Part shown: piece after piece, positions 24,726-37,150 of the stretch | Layout: each line of letters begins with the position of its first letter | Position numbering within the stretch: the first letter of the stretch is position 1 | Assembly (NCBI GenBank): GCA_016946835.1 | Contig: JACVTC010000135.1 | Location: forward strand, 382,501-433,500 | Length of the DNA stretch: 51,000 nucleotides | Direction of reading: 5' to 3' | Origin: Neocallimastix lanati (nom. inval.) | Taxonomy: Eukaryota; Neocallimastigomycota; Neocallimastigomycetes; Neocallimastigales; Neocallimastigaceae | Notes under the pieces: model-generated | The model's database searches: none | What the model was told of the DNA's origin: nothing | The model's input: only the letters and a program-made list of their open reading frames with translations | Position numbers and translations under genes: made by a program

Positions 24726-27700
24726 ATGGATGCTTCTAGCTCAGTTAATAATACTCCCTTCCATCGTGGTTTCTACTGCTTCGGTAATCATATGAACAAT
24801 TATAGCCTTATCTTTATCCATAACCTTAATTCTTGGTCCCCTAGTAATCTAATGGCTCAAGTTATTAGTAAGATCCCTAACTACAATGAAATTATTCCAT
24901 ATGTTAAAAAACTTTTTTCTCCAAGGTACGGCTCATACTTCATTATTAGGGTTAATAAACACAAAAATGATCTCAAATTTTTCGATGTTTTAGATTTCTT
25001 AAGAGATAAAATTCCTGAAACAGCTAAAGTTACCTGGACCTTGTGTAATAAACTTAAACAAATGAACAAGTCAAGAAAATCTAATAATATTGATGTTGAA
25101 CTTAATCCTATGGCGAAAGATTTTTTCTCTAGCCATCTAAATTCAAATTCTTCTTTCTTTAATCTCTGTGTTAGTTGGAATATTAACGTTTGGAATACTG
25201 AAAAACGTGATAGTATTTTATATCTCAACTCTATTTTCAAACCTATATGTATCTGTTTACAAGAAACTGGAAAAAGTAAATATCTTCCAAAAGATGTTTC
25301 ATCACCATTAATTCCATATTACAACTCAGTTTTCCTTAGAGTTAATCCTAAAATCCCTGGTATGAGAGGACTCTTTATTGGTGTTCATTCTTCGTGCTCT
25401 TTTTTCCAAGAACCGTTTTTATACAAATATATCATTTCAGTAAATATTACTTCTTTCTGGAATCAAAAATGTACTATTGGTAATATCTACTTCCCTCAAA
25501 GCAAATGGAAGGAAGAAAGACTAGCTGCTTTTGATGAACTTTCTCAATGGTTACGTTTTCACAAAAGAAAAAACGTTCCTGCTGTCCTAGTTGGTGATTT
25601 TAACATGTCATTAAAGAAGATCAAAACATACATTTCAAATAATTTTCCTAATTGGTATATTGCTCCCTTATATGGTAATAAATTTACTTATGCCAAAGGT
25701 TCTAGATCATCTTGTATTGACCATGTCATATATAATGAGGCTTTGGCAGCTCATTTTAATAAAACCTCGGTTTGCACTTCATTTTATGGTATTTCTGATC
25801 ATAAACCTATTATACTTTCTTGCAACAAAGTTCTCTCCGATGGCTTTATAAGGCCTGCTAAAGTTTCTAAATGGTCTACACATATTTGTAAAACAAAAAA
25901 TTCAGATATTTTATCACATAATTATTTTTCAATCTTAGCAAATGACCTCGATTCTCATTACAATTCGCTCACGGCTGATGAAATGGTAGAAAAATTTATC
26001 AATACAGCAAATAATATCGGGAAGGATATTAAGGCTTTCATTCCAACAAATTTAAAGGGCTCTGCTTTTCATTGTCCTTATTTCATTAAAAGACTGTCTC
26101 ATGAAAAACATATTGCATTTCGAAATATTAAGCCTTACTTTAACTGTGAAAATGTTGATAATTACCTTGAACAATTTAATAAATATGAAAAACTTTGCAA
26201 ATTAATCAAGAAAACAAAGAGCAAATTTCGTTCCGCTAGATTTAAAGCTAATATAGTAAAAATTGGTAATTATTTTTTGAATAAAGATTTCAAAAATGGT
26301 TGGAGATGTTTAAAAAAAATGGCTAAACCATCGTATTCATCTACCTCCCCTACTTGCATAAAATCTAAATTTGGTCAAGATATTATCTCTCCTACTAAAC
26401 AATTAGATAGATGGGCTGAATATTATAAAGATCTAGCTTCTGATCCCTCAGGTCACAGCCTTAATCGTAACTTCTGGATCCATGCTTTAAGGAATATTAG
26501 TCTTAGATCCTCTACCTGGAATATCAACGATCCCATTACGATTGACGATATTAAAAAAACAATTTCTTCTATGAAAAACAACAAAGCACCCGGCCCCGAT
26601 GGTATCCCGATTGAATTCTACAAAGCTCTGTTTTGCAATGAAGAATTACTAGAAACACATCCTGCTGCTGGAAAGTGTCTTAAATTGATTTTTAATAAAA
26701 TATGGAATGGGTCTTTTCCTAAAAAATGAAACTCAGCTTCTATTGTATCAATCCCTAAGAAAGGTGACCTATCAGATTGTAGTAATTATCGAGGTATTTC
26801 TCTCATTAATGTTGGACTGAAAATCATTTCAAAAATTGTAACAGATAGAATATCTTCTTACGCACTCTCACACAATTTCATTAGACCTGAACAATTTGGC
26901 TTTCGCAACCGTGAAGAATGCATTAGTTTATTCATTTCCGTTAGAGAAATATGCCAAAGAAGAAAATTTCAAGGAAAATTCACATATTTAGCCTTTTTAG
27001 ATCTTAAAAAAGCTTATGATTCAGTTCCTATTTTTAACATTCTTACTAAATTATATCATTATGGCGTACGTGGTAAATGTTTTGATTTTCTTTGTAATTT
27101 ATATACTTCATCTAAAGCTCGTGCTCGATTTGCTTCAATGTTATCAAATGAATTTCCTATTAAAAGAGGTGTTCGTCAAGGTTGTCCATTATCTCCGATC
27201 TTATTCAATTTATTCATCAATGATATATTAAATGACTGTGAAAAGTATGGTGTTAAAATTGGAAGAAAAAAGTGTTGTGGTGGACTCTTTGCTGATGATG
27301 TTGTTCTAATTGCTCCAAGTGCAAAAAATTTAGAAAAATTACTAAAAAAGGTACATAGATGGGCTAATTTAAATGAAATGACTTTTGGTATTGAAAAATG
27401 TGAAACTATGATTATAAAACCAATGAACTTCCAATCTCCTCCAAACTATAGTGACCCAACCTTCTATTTAGGAATGAATGCTATTCCTAAAGTTTCTAGT
27501 TATATTTATCTTGGTATTCCTTTTTCTGATGATCTCTTACTAGAACACATTATATCTCACATGCATTTTAAAGTTAGAAAATCCCTTCTTTCATTTACAC
27601 ATTTCTTCTCAAATAAACTTATCCCTATTGCATACAAGAAAAAAGTTCTTCAATCCTTTGTTATTAGTAAAGTAATTTATTATTCTCCTTTACTTGGTTC

Positions 27701-28889
27701 AAACAAATCCAGAACGGCCAGAATTCAAACATTAATTAATACTGGTCTATTTTGGTGTATCGGCTCCTTCTCTAAAAATGGTAAAACAAGTTCAGAAGAC
27801 AATGACTATATTAGACATAATTCTACTATGAGTACTTATGCTTTATCTCGAGATCTAAGCATTCCTCCTATTGCTGGTGTCTGCGCAGCCTTACGGATTA
27901 AATCATTTGCAAAATGGAGTAAATCAAACTGTATTATAAAGGATCTTATTAAATCTATTCCCAAAATGCATCATTATTCCTGGACTAAAGAATCTAGAAC
28001 ACTGTATAAAAAAATCAAAAAATATAAATGTGAAAAATATGACGATATTTTAGAACGTTACTGGAAATCAGTTGCCAAATTTCAAGGTATTAAAGGTCAA
28101 AATTACGATCGTAATAAGTTCTCAAACAATAAAGCTATAATTATGCTTAGTTTAAAATATCCCCAATTCAACTTAGGGTTTTCGTGGATTATTCGTTTAC
28201 GCTGTGGTTATAAATACAATACTACTATTGCTATTAGAATGGGTAGAGTTTCAGAAGATTGTCCCAAGTCTTGCACCTGTTGTGGCGAAGATAAACAATC
28301 TTTTGAACATTGGATTTTTAAATGCGATGCTCTTGCATCTTTTAGATGGAATTCTTTAAATTTCATCGATGATCTCTATGTTTTATTCCTTAGGAAGATT
28401 AGAGTGTTTAATCCTCTTTCTTCCTATGACTCTATTTCTAATTTTGAAGATTATATCAATCATTATATATACTTGTTCCTTCTTGGTGGGACTTTAGTTT
28501 TAAATGAGCTACATTTCGATAGTGGGGAACAGAGACAATTAAATGAACTACTTTTCAAAGGTTCATCTGAGTCACCTGTTCCAAAAATTGTGGGCTTGGC
28601 GGAATTCTTAACAAGTGCAATACCTATCATTAGTAGTTCGTTTGAGCTATTATTTGATAGGTATTGCAAAATACCAAACTTATCCAAGAGCGTCGACGTC
28701 GTACTGATAAGGCATAATGATAATACAGGATCGTCATCTATTGCTACGAAGGATGAATCTCTCCCTAGTAGTTCAATAAATGATGAGTCCGGGGAGAGTT
28801 TAGTGGACACCACACTATCTATTTTAAAGATGTTACTTCTAGGTTTTATTTCTTTTTTATTTGATAGGAAGGGAAAAATTCCCGCATAG
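24726..28889 (+). pseudogene. LINE polyprotein: apurinic-type endonuclease plus reverse transcriptase, one in-frame TGA
   Basis: A single frame of 1,388 codons is broken only by TGA at 26727-26729 (codon 668). The related copy at 30.4 kb has TGG (Trp) there. Residues about 1-140 are unrecognised. An exonuclease-endonuclease-phosphatase domain follows, with S-W-N-I-N near 149, L-Q-E-T-G near 178, G-D-F-N near 290 and S-D-H-K-P-I near 356. The reverse transcriptase runs about 610-900, with A-P-G-P-D-G near 622, F-L-D-L-K-K-A-Y-D, G-V-R-Q-G-C-P-L-S-P and the catalytic F-A-D-D near 855. A C-x2-C...H-x4-C zinc-binding motif starts near 1183. The last 130 residues carry a hydrophobic stretch and two copies of L-F-D-R-x-x-K-I-P. 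The family makes cDNA by target-primed reverse transcription. No RNase H domain is recognisable; I cannot fix the clade. Confidence 0.93.
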
Positions 28890-29037
28890 TACAACTTGCC
28901 GAAATACATAGTATTTTCGAGCTTTTTTATTTTTTTATTTTTTAATTTTTTATTTTTAATTTCAAATGTACTTTTCACCTACATGTATTTTTTAAAATAA
29001 AATTTAATAAAGTTTTGGAAGTGTATTCTCTTCCCTG

Positions 29038-29041
<4 letters not shown>
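28890..29041 (+). other. LINE 3' UTR with a conserved small hairpin
   Basis: After the stop codon a dyad CGAAATAC-ATA-GTATTTTCG (near 28899-28918) is kept in the decayed copy at about 31571-31590, where the one C-to-T change leaves a wobble pair. A T-rich stretch and then poly-A follow. Such 3' structures can be the recognition site of the element's own reverse transcriptase; here that is inference. Confidence 0.6.
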
Positions 29042-29075
<34 letters not shown>

Positions 29076-29081
<6 letters not shown>

Positions 29082-29089
29082 GAATTATA
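29076..29089 (+). repeat. LINE target-site duplication, right copy
   Basis: TTTTAAGAATTATA, identical to 24126-24139, immediately after the poly-A tail. Confidence 0.93.
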
Positions 29090-29358
29090 TAGTTATATTT
29101 ATTATATTCATTATTTCTAATATATATTTATTATATATTATACTATACTTCAATATATTTATATTTTAAATGTACATTTATTATTATTAATATTTGATAT
29201 AAATTATTATTAAAGATTTCTAATAATGACTCTTCTTTATGGTAGTTTAGAGAAGACCCTTGGTTAATTGGGTTTATAAATTAAAATATATTAATAAAGG
29301 TAAATTAAATATAACGATACTATTAAAAATTAGTAGCACATAAAAGTCTCGCATATCA
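29090..29358 (+). mobile_element. 3' part of the LTR split by the LINE
   Basis: It continues the LTR begun at 23701 and ends GCACATAAAAGTCTCGCATATCA. Its reverse complement is found at 47847-48115 with only scattered mismatches. Confidence 0.75.
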
Positions 29359-29496
29359 ATTAAAATGTAATGTGATAATAATGTGATCGTTTTTCCATGT
29401 GTATATATCATATGATAATTTATTCTATGTTTAATTATTAAATATTAAAAATCTTAACAATTAATCATAAAATTTTAAATGGCATAAATATATGAT

Positions 29497-31687
29497 AATT
29501 TTATCATAAACCAATTTTGCTTCTTGCAACAAAGTTCTTTCTGATGGCTTTATGAGACCAGTTAAAATTTCTAAATGGTCTACTCATATCTGTAAAATAA
29601 AAAAATTCAGATATTTTATCACATAATTATTTTTCAATATTAACAAATGACCTCGATTCTCATTACAACACACTTACGGCTGATGAAATGGTAGAAAATT
29701 TTATTAATACAGCAAATAATATCAGGAAAGATATTAAGGCTTTCATTCCAACAAATTTAAAAGGCTCTGCTTTTCATTGTCCTTATTACATTAAAAACGA
29801 GTCTCATGAAAAACATATTGCATTTCGAAACATTAAGCCTTTCTTTAATTGTGAAAATATTGATAATTACCTTGAACAATTTAATAGATATGAAAAAATT
29901 TTACAATTTAATTAAAAAAATAAAGAGTAAGTTTTGTTTTGCTAGATATAAGGTTAATATATTAAAAATCGTTAATTATTTTTTGAATAAAGATTTAAAA
30001 AACGATTGGAGATGTTTAAAAAAAATGGCTAAATCATCTTATTCATTTACCTCAATTACTTACATTAAATCTAAATTTGGTCAAGATATTATTTCTTCTA
30101 CTAAGCAATTAGATAGATGGGCTAAATATTATAATTATAAAGATCGCTTCTGACCCCTCAGGTCACAGCCTTAATTGTAACTATTGGAATCATGCTTTAC
30201 GGAATTTTAGTCTTAGATTCTCTGCTTAGAATATTAATGGTCCAATTACAATTAAGGATATTAAAAAATACTATTTCATCAATGAAAAACAACAAAGCAC
30301 CCGGCCCTGATGGTATCCCAATTGAATTCTACAAAGCTCTCTTTATTAATGAAGAATTACTAGAAACAGATCCTGCCGGTGGAAATTGCCTTAAATTGAT
30401 ATTTAATAAAATCTGGAATGGGTCCTTTCCTAAAAAATGGAACTCAGCTTTAATTGTTTCTATCCCTAAGAAAGGTGACCTATCAGATTGTAGGAACTAT
30501 GGAAATATTTTTCTCATTAATGTTGGGCTGAAAACATTTCAAAAATTATAACAGATAAAATATCTAATTATGCATTTACACACAATTTCATTAGACCTGA
30601 ATAATTTGGTTTTCGCAACTGAGAAGAATCCATTAGTTTATTCATTTCAGTTAGAGAAATTTGCCAAAGAGGAAATTTCCAAGGAAAATTCCCATATTTA
30701 GCCTTTTTAAATCTTGAAAAAACTTATGATTCAGTTCCTATATTTAACATTATTACTAAATTATATCATTATGGAATCCGTGGTAAATGTTTTGATTTTC
30801 TTTGTAATTTATATACTTCATCTAAAGATCGTGCTAGATTTGCTTCAATGTTATCAAATGAATTTCCTATTAAAAGTGGTGTTCGTCAAGGTTATCTATT
30901 ATCTCCAATCTTATTCATCAATAATATACTAAATAACAGTGAAAAGTATGGTGTTAATATTGGAAGAAAAAAATGTTGTGTGAACTCTTTGCTGATGATG
31001 TTGTTCTCATTGCTTCGAGTGCAAAAAAAATTTAGAAAAATTATTAAAAAAGGTACAAAAATAGGCTAATTTAAATGAAATGACTTTTGGTATTGAAAAA
31101 TGTGCAACTATGATTATAAAACCGATGAACTTCCAATCTCCTCTAAATTATTGTGACCCAACCTTCTATTTAGGGATGAATTCTATTCCTAAAGTTACTA
31201 GTTATATTTATCTAGATATTCCTTTTTCTGATGATCTTTTATTAGAACATATTATATCTCACATGTATTTTAAAGTTAGAAAATCCCTTCTTTCATTTAC
31301 ACATTTCTTTTCAAATAAAATTATTCCTATTGTATACATGAAAAAAATTCTTCAATTCTTTGTTATTATTAAAGCTATTTATTATTCTCCTCTACTTGGT
31401 TCAAACATCTATTTCTACGAATGGTGAAATCTCGCCTTAGTAGTTTAATAAATGATGAATCCGGGGAGAGTTTTGTGGATAACCACACTATCTATTTTAA
31501 AGATTTTACTTCTAAGTTTTAGTTTTTTTTTATTTGTTAGGAAGGGAGAATTCCCACATAGTACAACTCACCGAAATACATAGTATTTTTGAGCTTTTTA
31601 TTTTTTTTTTATCTTTTTATTTTTATTTTTAATTTCAAATGTACTTTTTACCTACATGTATTTTTTTATAATAAAAATTAATAAAAT
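29497..31687 (+). pseudogene. Decayed, 5'-truncated and internally deleted second copy of the LINE
   Basis: The sequence matches the first LINE from about 25797 onward, including the A-P-G-P-D-G block (near 30300), the G-V-R-Q-G block (near 30880) and the 3' hairpin. Many frameshifts and stops break the frame. Near 31405 the match jumps from the equivalent of about 27705 to about 28738, a deletion of about 1 kb removing the zinc motif. The 3' UTR is present but there is no clear poly-A tail or target duplication. At the equivalent of codon 668 this copy keeps TGG. It is an older insertion than the copy at 24.1-29.1 kb. Confidence 0.92.
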
Positions 31688-32849
31688 TATATTTAAAATT
31701 ATTTGAATCTATGTTTCTCTTTTATAAATGTTGGATTTGAAATTTAAAATATTTTTATAAAATTAATTTTTATGAATATCTTTTATGAATGAAAATACAA
31801 AAATAGTTAATATATATATATATATATAAATAAATTACATAATACAGAATATAAAATATGAAAATTCAGAATTAGAAGTTAATTTAAAATAAAATAAAAA
31901 TTAATTAAATAATTGAAAATAAATAAAAATAAAATAAAATTCTTAACAGAAAACTTATTTATTCTTTTATTTTTTTTTAGTTTTTATTTTATATTTTTAA
32001 TGCTAAAATACAATAAATATAAAATACATTGAAAAATGTGGCATATTACATATATTATACACATTGTAGAAATATTTATGTTGAATATAAATAAATTATG
32101 TCGAAATGCATCACATTTGTCTTTCATATCAAATAATTATATTTATTATTTATATTTGATAATTATTATATAAAAACTATATATATATATAGATAATAAT
32201 TTTTTTTTCCTTTTTATTAATAGCATTAATTAAATTTATTATTGAAGAAATACTTTTAAAAGTACAAAATATTCAAATAATAACATCTATAATGAATTAG
32301 AAAAGGAAACTGAAAAATTAAATTATATTGTAATGGAACCTATAATAAAAAAAATTATAGATATTATTATTATTTTATTAAGCTTTAAAAAATAATATTT
32401 TATTAAGCTTTAAAAAGAATAAATAATAAGTAATATTATTTATTCTTTTTTTAACACTTTATTCATGATTTAGAATTTACAATTTATTAATTATAATAAT
32501 TATTTCGACTATTAATTAATATTTTACATGATATACATATTATTATTGCATATTTTATTTAATACTATTGTTAATATTTTTATAAAAAGCAATAATATTA
32601 GATAAAATATAATAAAATATAAGCTCAATAGTATTAATTAATAAATATTATTATTTGATATCTTCAATTATATTACTACAACATTAAAGGTTATTTACTT
32701 TTTTGAAAATATTTTCGTAATATTGTATGTATTTTTATATAAATATTATTGACATTTTTCATTTTTGTATATATTTTGTTGTTATTTTTTAATTTTTTTG
32801 ATGTCCATTATGATTAATATTATAATTTTGGAGAATGATAATCCTAAAT
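31688..32849. other. AT-rich spacer
   Basis: Contains a short tandem duplication of ATTTTATTAAGCTTTAAAAA (about 32371-32420) and AT-rich sequence; no gene seen. Confidence 0.6.
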
Positions 32850-33605
32850 TTATTGCATAGTACATAAACCCTTACTACACATAAATTCTAGAATATTCAT
32901 TCTATCCAAAATGTTTGGACTTCCGGTCATTGGACAGGTTTCACCCTTTACCATGACTCGATAATTCTTTAATTTATTGACAAAAACATACTTTAAGCCA
33001 TTATTATCTAAAATTTAATAATATTAAATATATATATTAAGTAAAATAATACGAAGAGAATTTGAAAAAAAAAAAGAAAAAATTCTATAAAGACAAAAAA
33101 TAAGGAACTTTTCATAATCAGAATTAACTTACATTCAGCATCAAGGGTAATTTTTTTATCTTCAACCCTCAAGAGACCATAATTGACCAGTCCAAAAATA
33201 TTATCCTCTCCTCGGCTGACAATGTAATCACCACTGTTTGCCTTGTTTAAATCAACGAACGATTTGATAGTCCCTTCAACATTTAAACAAAGAGAAATAA
33301 TTGAGGATTGAGTCGCTGAATACAACTTTCCTATAGTATCCTCTGTACATTCGTTTTCTTCAATCTTAAACTTAGAGCACTGGTTAACTAGACCATTCAT
33401 ACGGCATTTAAAAACGATTTCCTTATTGACAATGTAATAGCCAGGTTCAATGACCTCTTCACATGCTACTTTTTCATTATTACAGTAATAAAGAGTCATA
33501 TTGTCAGAATTTGTAATAGCATACATATTTGCTTTATTAACGAGGTAATAAGAATTATTGTTACCTATTTTTAATTGAAACAAATTAATAAATATATTTT
33601 TTATT

Positions 33606-33660
<55 letters not shown>

Positions 33661-34310
33661 TATATTATTATTATTATTATTATTATTATTGTTATTAATC
33701 TTTTAGTATTAATCTTTTTATTACTATTATTATCAATCTTTTTATTGTTATAATTATTATTATTATTATTATATAAGAATCTTTTATTATTATTATTATA
33801 ATTATTATTATTATTATTATTAACAATCTTTTTATTGTTATTAATATGACCTATTTTATTCATTTATATATATCATCTAGTAAATAATCATTTTCAAATA
33901 TTCTTAAAAATTTTTAAACTCACAATTTTCTCCAGTAGTTACCAGACATTCTTTTATATTAAATGTATATATTATTATTAATACAATAAAAATTAGTTAC
34001 TTTATTATTATTATAACAATCTTCTCTAATATTTTTATTATTAATTATTTATTATTATTATTATTTATTTATCTTTAATTAAAGTTATTACATTAAAAAA
34101 TAATTAATTAAACTTTTTTAATTGTATATATACATTAATAATTAATACTTATAAATAAAAAACAATTATAATAATATTCTTACATTATCAATTATTTTTT
34201 ATTTTTTAAAAAAAAAGGAAAAAAAATATGATGTATTTATTTTCTTTATACCTTTTTCTGCCAAAATAGTAGTTGTTAGTAATAAAATTAAGAAACTGAC
34301 ACAAAAACAT
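32850..34310 (-). CDS. Small secreted scaffoldin-like repeat protein, 4 exons, about 224 aa; start codon out of frame by one T
   Basis: Minus-strand model: exons 34310-34252, 33950-33924, 33564-33133 and 33007-32850, all GT-AG and phase 1, with TAA at 32852-32850. The mature part has the large neighbour's motifs: S-Y-Y-L-V-N-K-A, L-Y-Y-C...C, G-Y-Y-I-V-N, F-K-C...C-S, then a domain with C-T-E-D-T-I-G-K-L and S-L-C-L also seen in scaffoldin exon 3, ending Y-R-V-M-V-K-G-E-T-C-P...C...C-T-M-Q. Exon 1 reads a clear signal peptide (C-F-C-V-S-F-L-I-L-L-L-T-T-T-I-L-A) only in the frame one base off from its ATG; a run of five T lies between them. Either one T is a sequencing error or the gene is newly broken. 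It has no anchor and may be a soluble partner; function unknown. Weakest parts are exon 1 and the 27-nt exon 2. Confidence 0.72.
33008..33132 (-). other. Last intron of the small scaffoldin-like gene, absent from its paralog
   Basis: 125-nt intron (GTAAGT...TTTTAG, phase 1, T|AT for Tyr). The paralog at 49982-50544 reads straight through the same protein position without an intron. Confidence 0.8.
33600..33862. repeat. (TTTA)n and (TTA)n arrays inside an intron
   Basis: TTTA repeats (about 33600-33660) pass into TTA/TTG repeats interrupted by AATCTTTTTATTGTTA units. All lie between exons 2 and 3 of the minus-strand gene, so they are intronic. Confidence 0.9.
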
Positions 34311-36079
34311 TAATTAAAATTAAAAAAAAAAATTAATCTAAAATATATCTAGATATATTCATTTAAAATAACAAAAATATGTGATAAAGTTTTTAAAGAA
34401 AATTATCAATTAAAAAATAATGATGTTAATGATGATAATAACTATACTCTAATATTAAATCAATTTTATCCATAGATAAAAATTTAATAATAATAAAGTA
34501 TTTTTTTTTAATTTAATATCTATAACATTATTAATAAGAAATTGGTAATTATCAATTTCTTCTTTTTATATATAGTATTAATAAATGCATTGCAAATAAA
34601 TTATTTATAAAGTAATATAATCGATATAAACTAATGAATAATGCTCATTTTATAATTTTTTTTAATTACAACACTAATTAAATTTAAATTTATTTAATTT
34701 GAAAATATAAATATTCTCTTTGGTAAATATTTAACCTTAAGAAATACTTTTTAATTATAAGTTTATTTAATTATCTCATGGACTTTGAAATTACTATCAA
34801 AGCATTTTTTTTACCAGCCTTCAGTAAAACAAATAAAAAATTAATAATTTTACTTACCTAATACATTTTTTTAAATGAAACATTTTTATTTATTTTAAGG
34901 ATATTTTTTAATCTATTTCTAGAGAGCTTTCAGTACAAAAACAATTTATAATTTTTAAATAATTTTTAAATCATCATAATTTAATTTTTCTTTTTTATAT
35001 ATTTAAAAAAATATTCAGAGGTTATATTTTTATAAAAATAAAAAAAAAAGAAAGGATTAAAGAATAATATATATAATATTAACTCTTATTAAAATTCTAA
35101 AAAAAAATATAAAAAAATGAAATTAATAGTTATTCGAAATAATGATTTAGATAACTTTTTTATGTATTTATTAAAATAATTATCTTGTATAATAAAAATG
35201 CGAAATTTTTAATATTATGACTAAATAGTTAATGCACTCAATAATAATTGAGTTCCTTATAAGATTAAATATGATTAGATTAATACATCCTATTAAATAA
35301 ATATTAGAGAAACAAAAAATATGGAAATATATATTAAGGATTAATTAAAAATATATTGACATTTTAAATATATGGAAAACTAATAGAAAAAAAATAAAAA
35401 AAAAAATAGAAAAAAATAATATATGTATATATAAATTAAAAAAAAAAAAAAAAACAATTTATTATAATAAAAGGTTATCTTTATTTATTGTTAGGTATTA
35501 TTTACGTATGCGTATATTATTTTAATGAATTTTATATTATTAATCATTCCTAATAGTCTAACATTTTATTTATAACATTGAATGAGCTTTACGGTTATTA
35601 TAGTAATTACAAATTACTTTAGATAGTTTTCATTCATTTTACTTTCATATAAATATATATACATAACAAAAGATATTCATATAGAAAAAAAAATTTTTTT
35701 AATTTTCAGAAATATGTCAAAATCCTTATTAGTTAAAAATATATTTTTATATTAGTTTAATAATTTGTTTTCCTATAGAAGTTGAAATTGTGAACTATTA
35801 TTAAAAATACCACACAAAAATAAATTATTATTGGCAATAAACATTTGGTAAAAACTTTCACTTTTTTAATTTTTAAATATATATACAAATCTTAAAAACT
35901 ATTATATGTATTTCTATGAAATTAAATTGATATGACAAAACTATCAATATCAATTTGCTATTAAACAGAAATAGTAAAATTTATAACTAATGATGAAATA
36001 TAATTATTATTTAAGGAAAATTTAAAAAAAATTTTTTTTAATAATAATGAAAAATATTAATATGATATAATATTAAATA

Positions 36080-36083
<4 letters not shown>
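34311..36083. other. AT-rich spacer upstream of the small scaffoldin-like gene
   Basis: No coding frame or RNA gene seen. The promoter of the minus-strand gene should lie at its left edge. Short A and T runs only. Confidence 0.65.
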
Positions 36084-36124
<41 letters not shown>

Positions 36125-36132
36125 TTTTTTTT
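36084..36132. repeat. Long T homopolymer
   Basis: About 38 consecutive T, one A, then twelve more T. Likely slippage- and assembly-prone. Confidence 0.9.
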
Positions 36133-36169
36133 TTATACAATTAATAATAATGTTATTATAGCAATCTGT

Positions 36170-36546
36170 AATTATTATTATTATTATTATTATAATTATT
36201 AATCTTTTTATTATTAATCTTTTTATTATTAATCTTTTTATTATTATTATTATTTTAATTATTATTATTATAATTATATTATTATTATTATTATTATTAT
36301 TTATTATTATTATTATTAGCATTAGTATTGTTTTTAATCTTTTTGGTATTAAACTTTTTTTTTTTATTATTATTAGTAATAGTATTATTATAATTACTAA
36401 TTATTATTATTATCATCAGCAATCTTTTTATTATTATTATTATTTATTATTTATTAACTATTATTGATTATTAATCTTTTTGTTATCATTATTATAATTA
36501 TTTATCTTTTTATTATTATTATTATCATTATCATTATTATCATTAC

Positions 36547-36592
<46 letters not shown>

Positions 36593-36683
36593 CTTTTAAT
36601 TATTATTATTATTATTATAATTATAATTATTAATCTTTTTATTATTATTATTATTAATCTTTTTATTATTATTATTATTATTA

Positions 36684-36744
<61 letters not shown>

Positions 36745-36750
36745 CATTAC

Positions 36751-36782
<32 letters not shown>

Positions 36783-36863
36783 TTATTATTATTAATCTTT
36801 TAATTATTATTATTATTATTATAATTATAATTATTAATCTTTTTATTATTATTATTATTATTA

Positions 36864-36914
<51 letters not shown>

Positions 36915-36915
36915 C

Positions 36916-36961
<46 letters not shown>

Positions 36962-37043
36962 ATTTTTATTATTAATCTTTTAATTATTATTATTATTATT
37001 ATAATTATAATTATTAATCTTTTTATTATTATTATTATTATTA

Positions 37044-37089
<46 letters not shown>

Positions 37090-37098
37090 TATCATTAC

Positions 37099-37150
<52 letters not shown>

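Larger units (their letters stand above)
24140..29075 (+). mobile_element. Near-full-length LINE (non-LTR retrotransposon), 4.9 kb
   Basis: The element runs from CCCCAATGATGGAACC to a poly-A tail of about 33 nt (29042-29075), bracketed by a 14-bp target duplication. It has a 586-bp 5' leader, one long coding frame (endonuclease plus reverse transcriptase) and a short 3' UTR with a small hairpin. It sits inside an LTR whose empty copy lies in the same window. No separate ORF1 with gag-like zinc knuckles is seen. The single internal stop suggests recent arrival. Confidence 0.93.

Noticed and set aside
29688-31427. Several short frames as separate genes
   Set aside because: All are fragments of the decayed LINE copy and align with the intact frame of the first copy.
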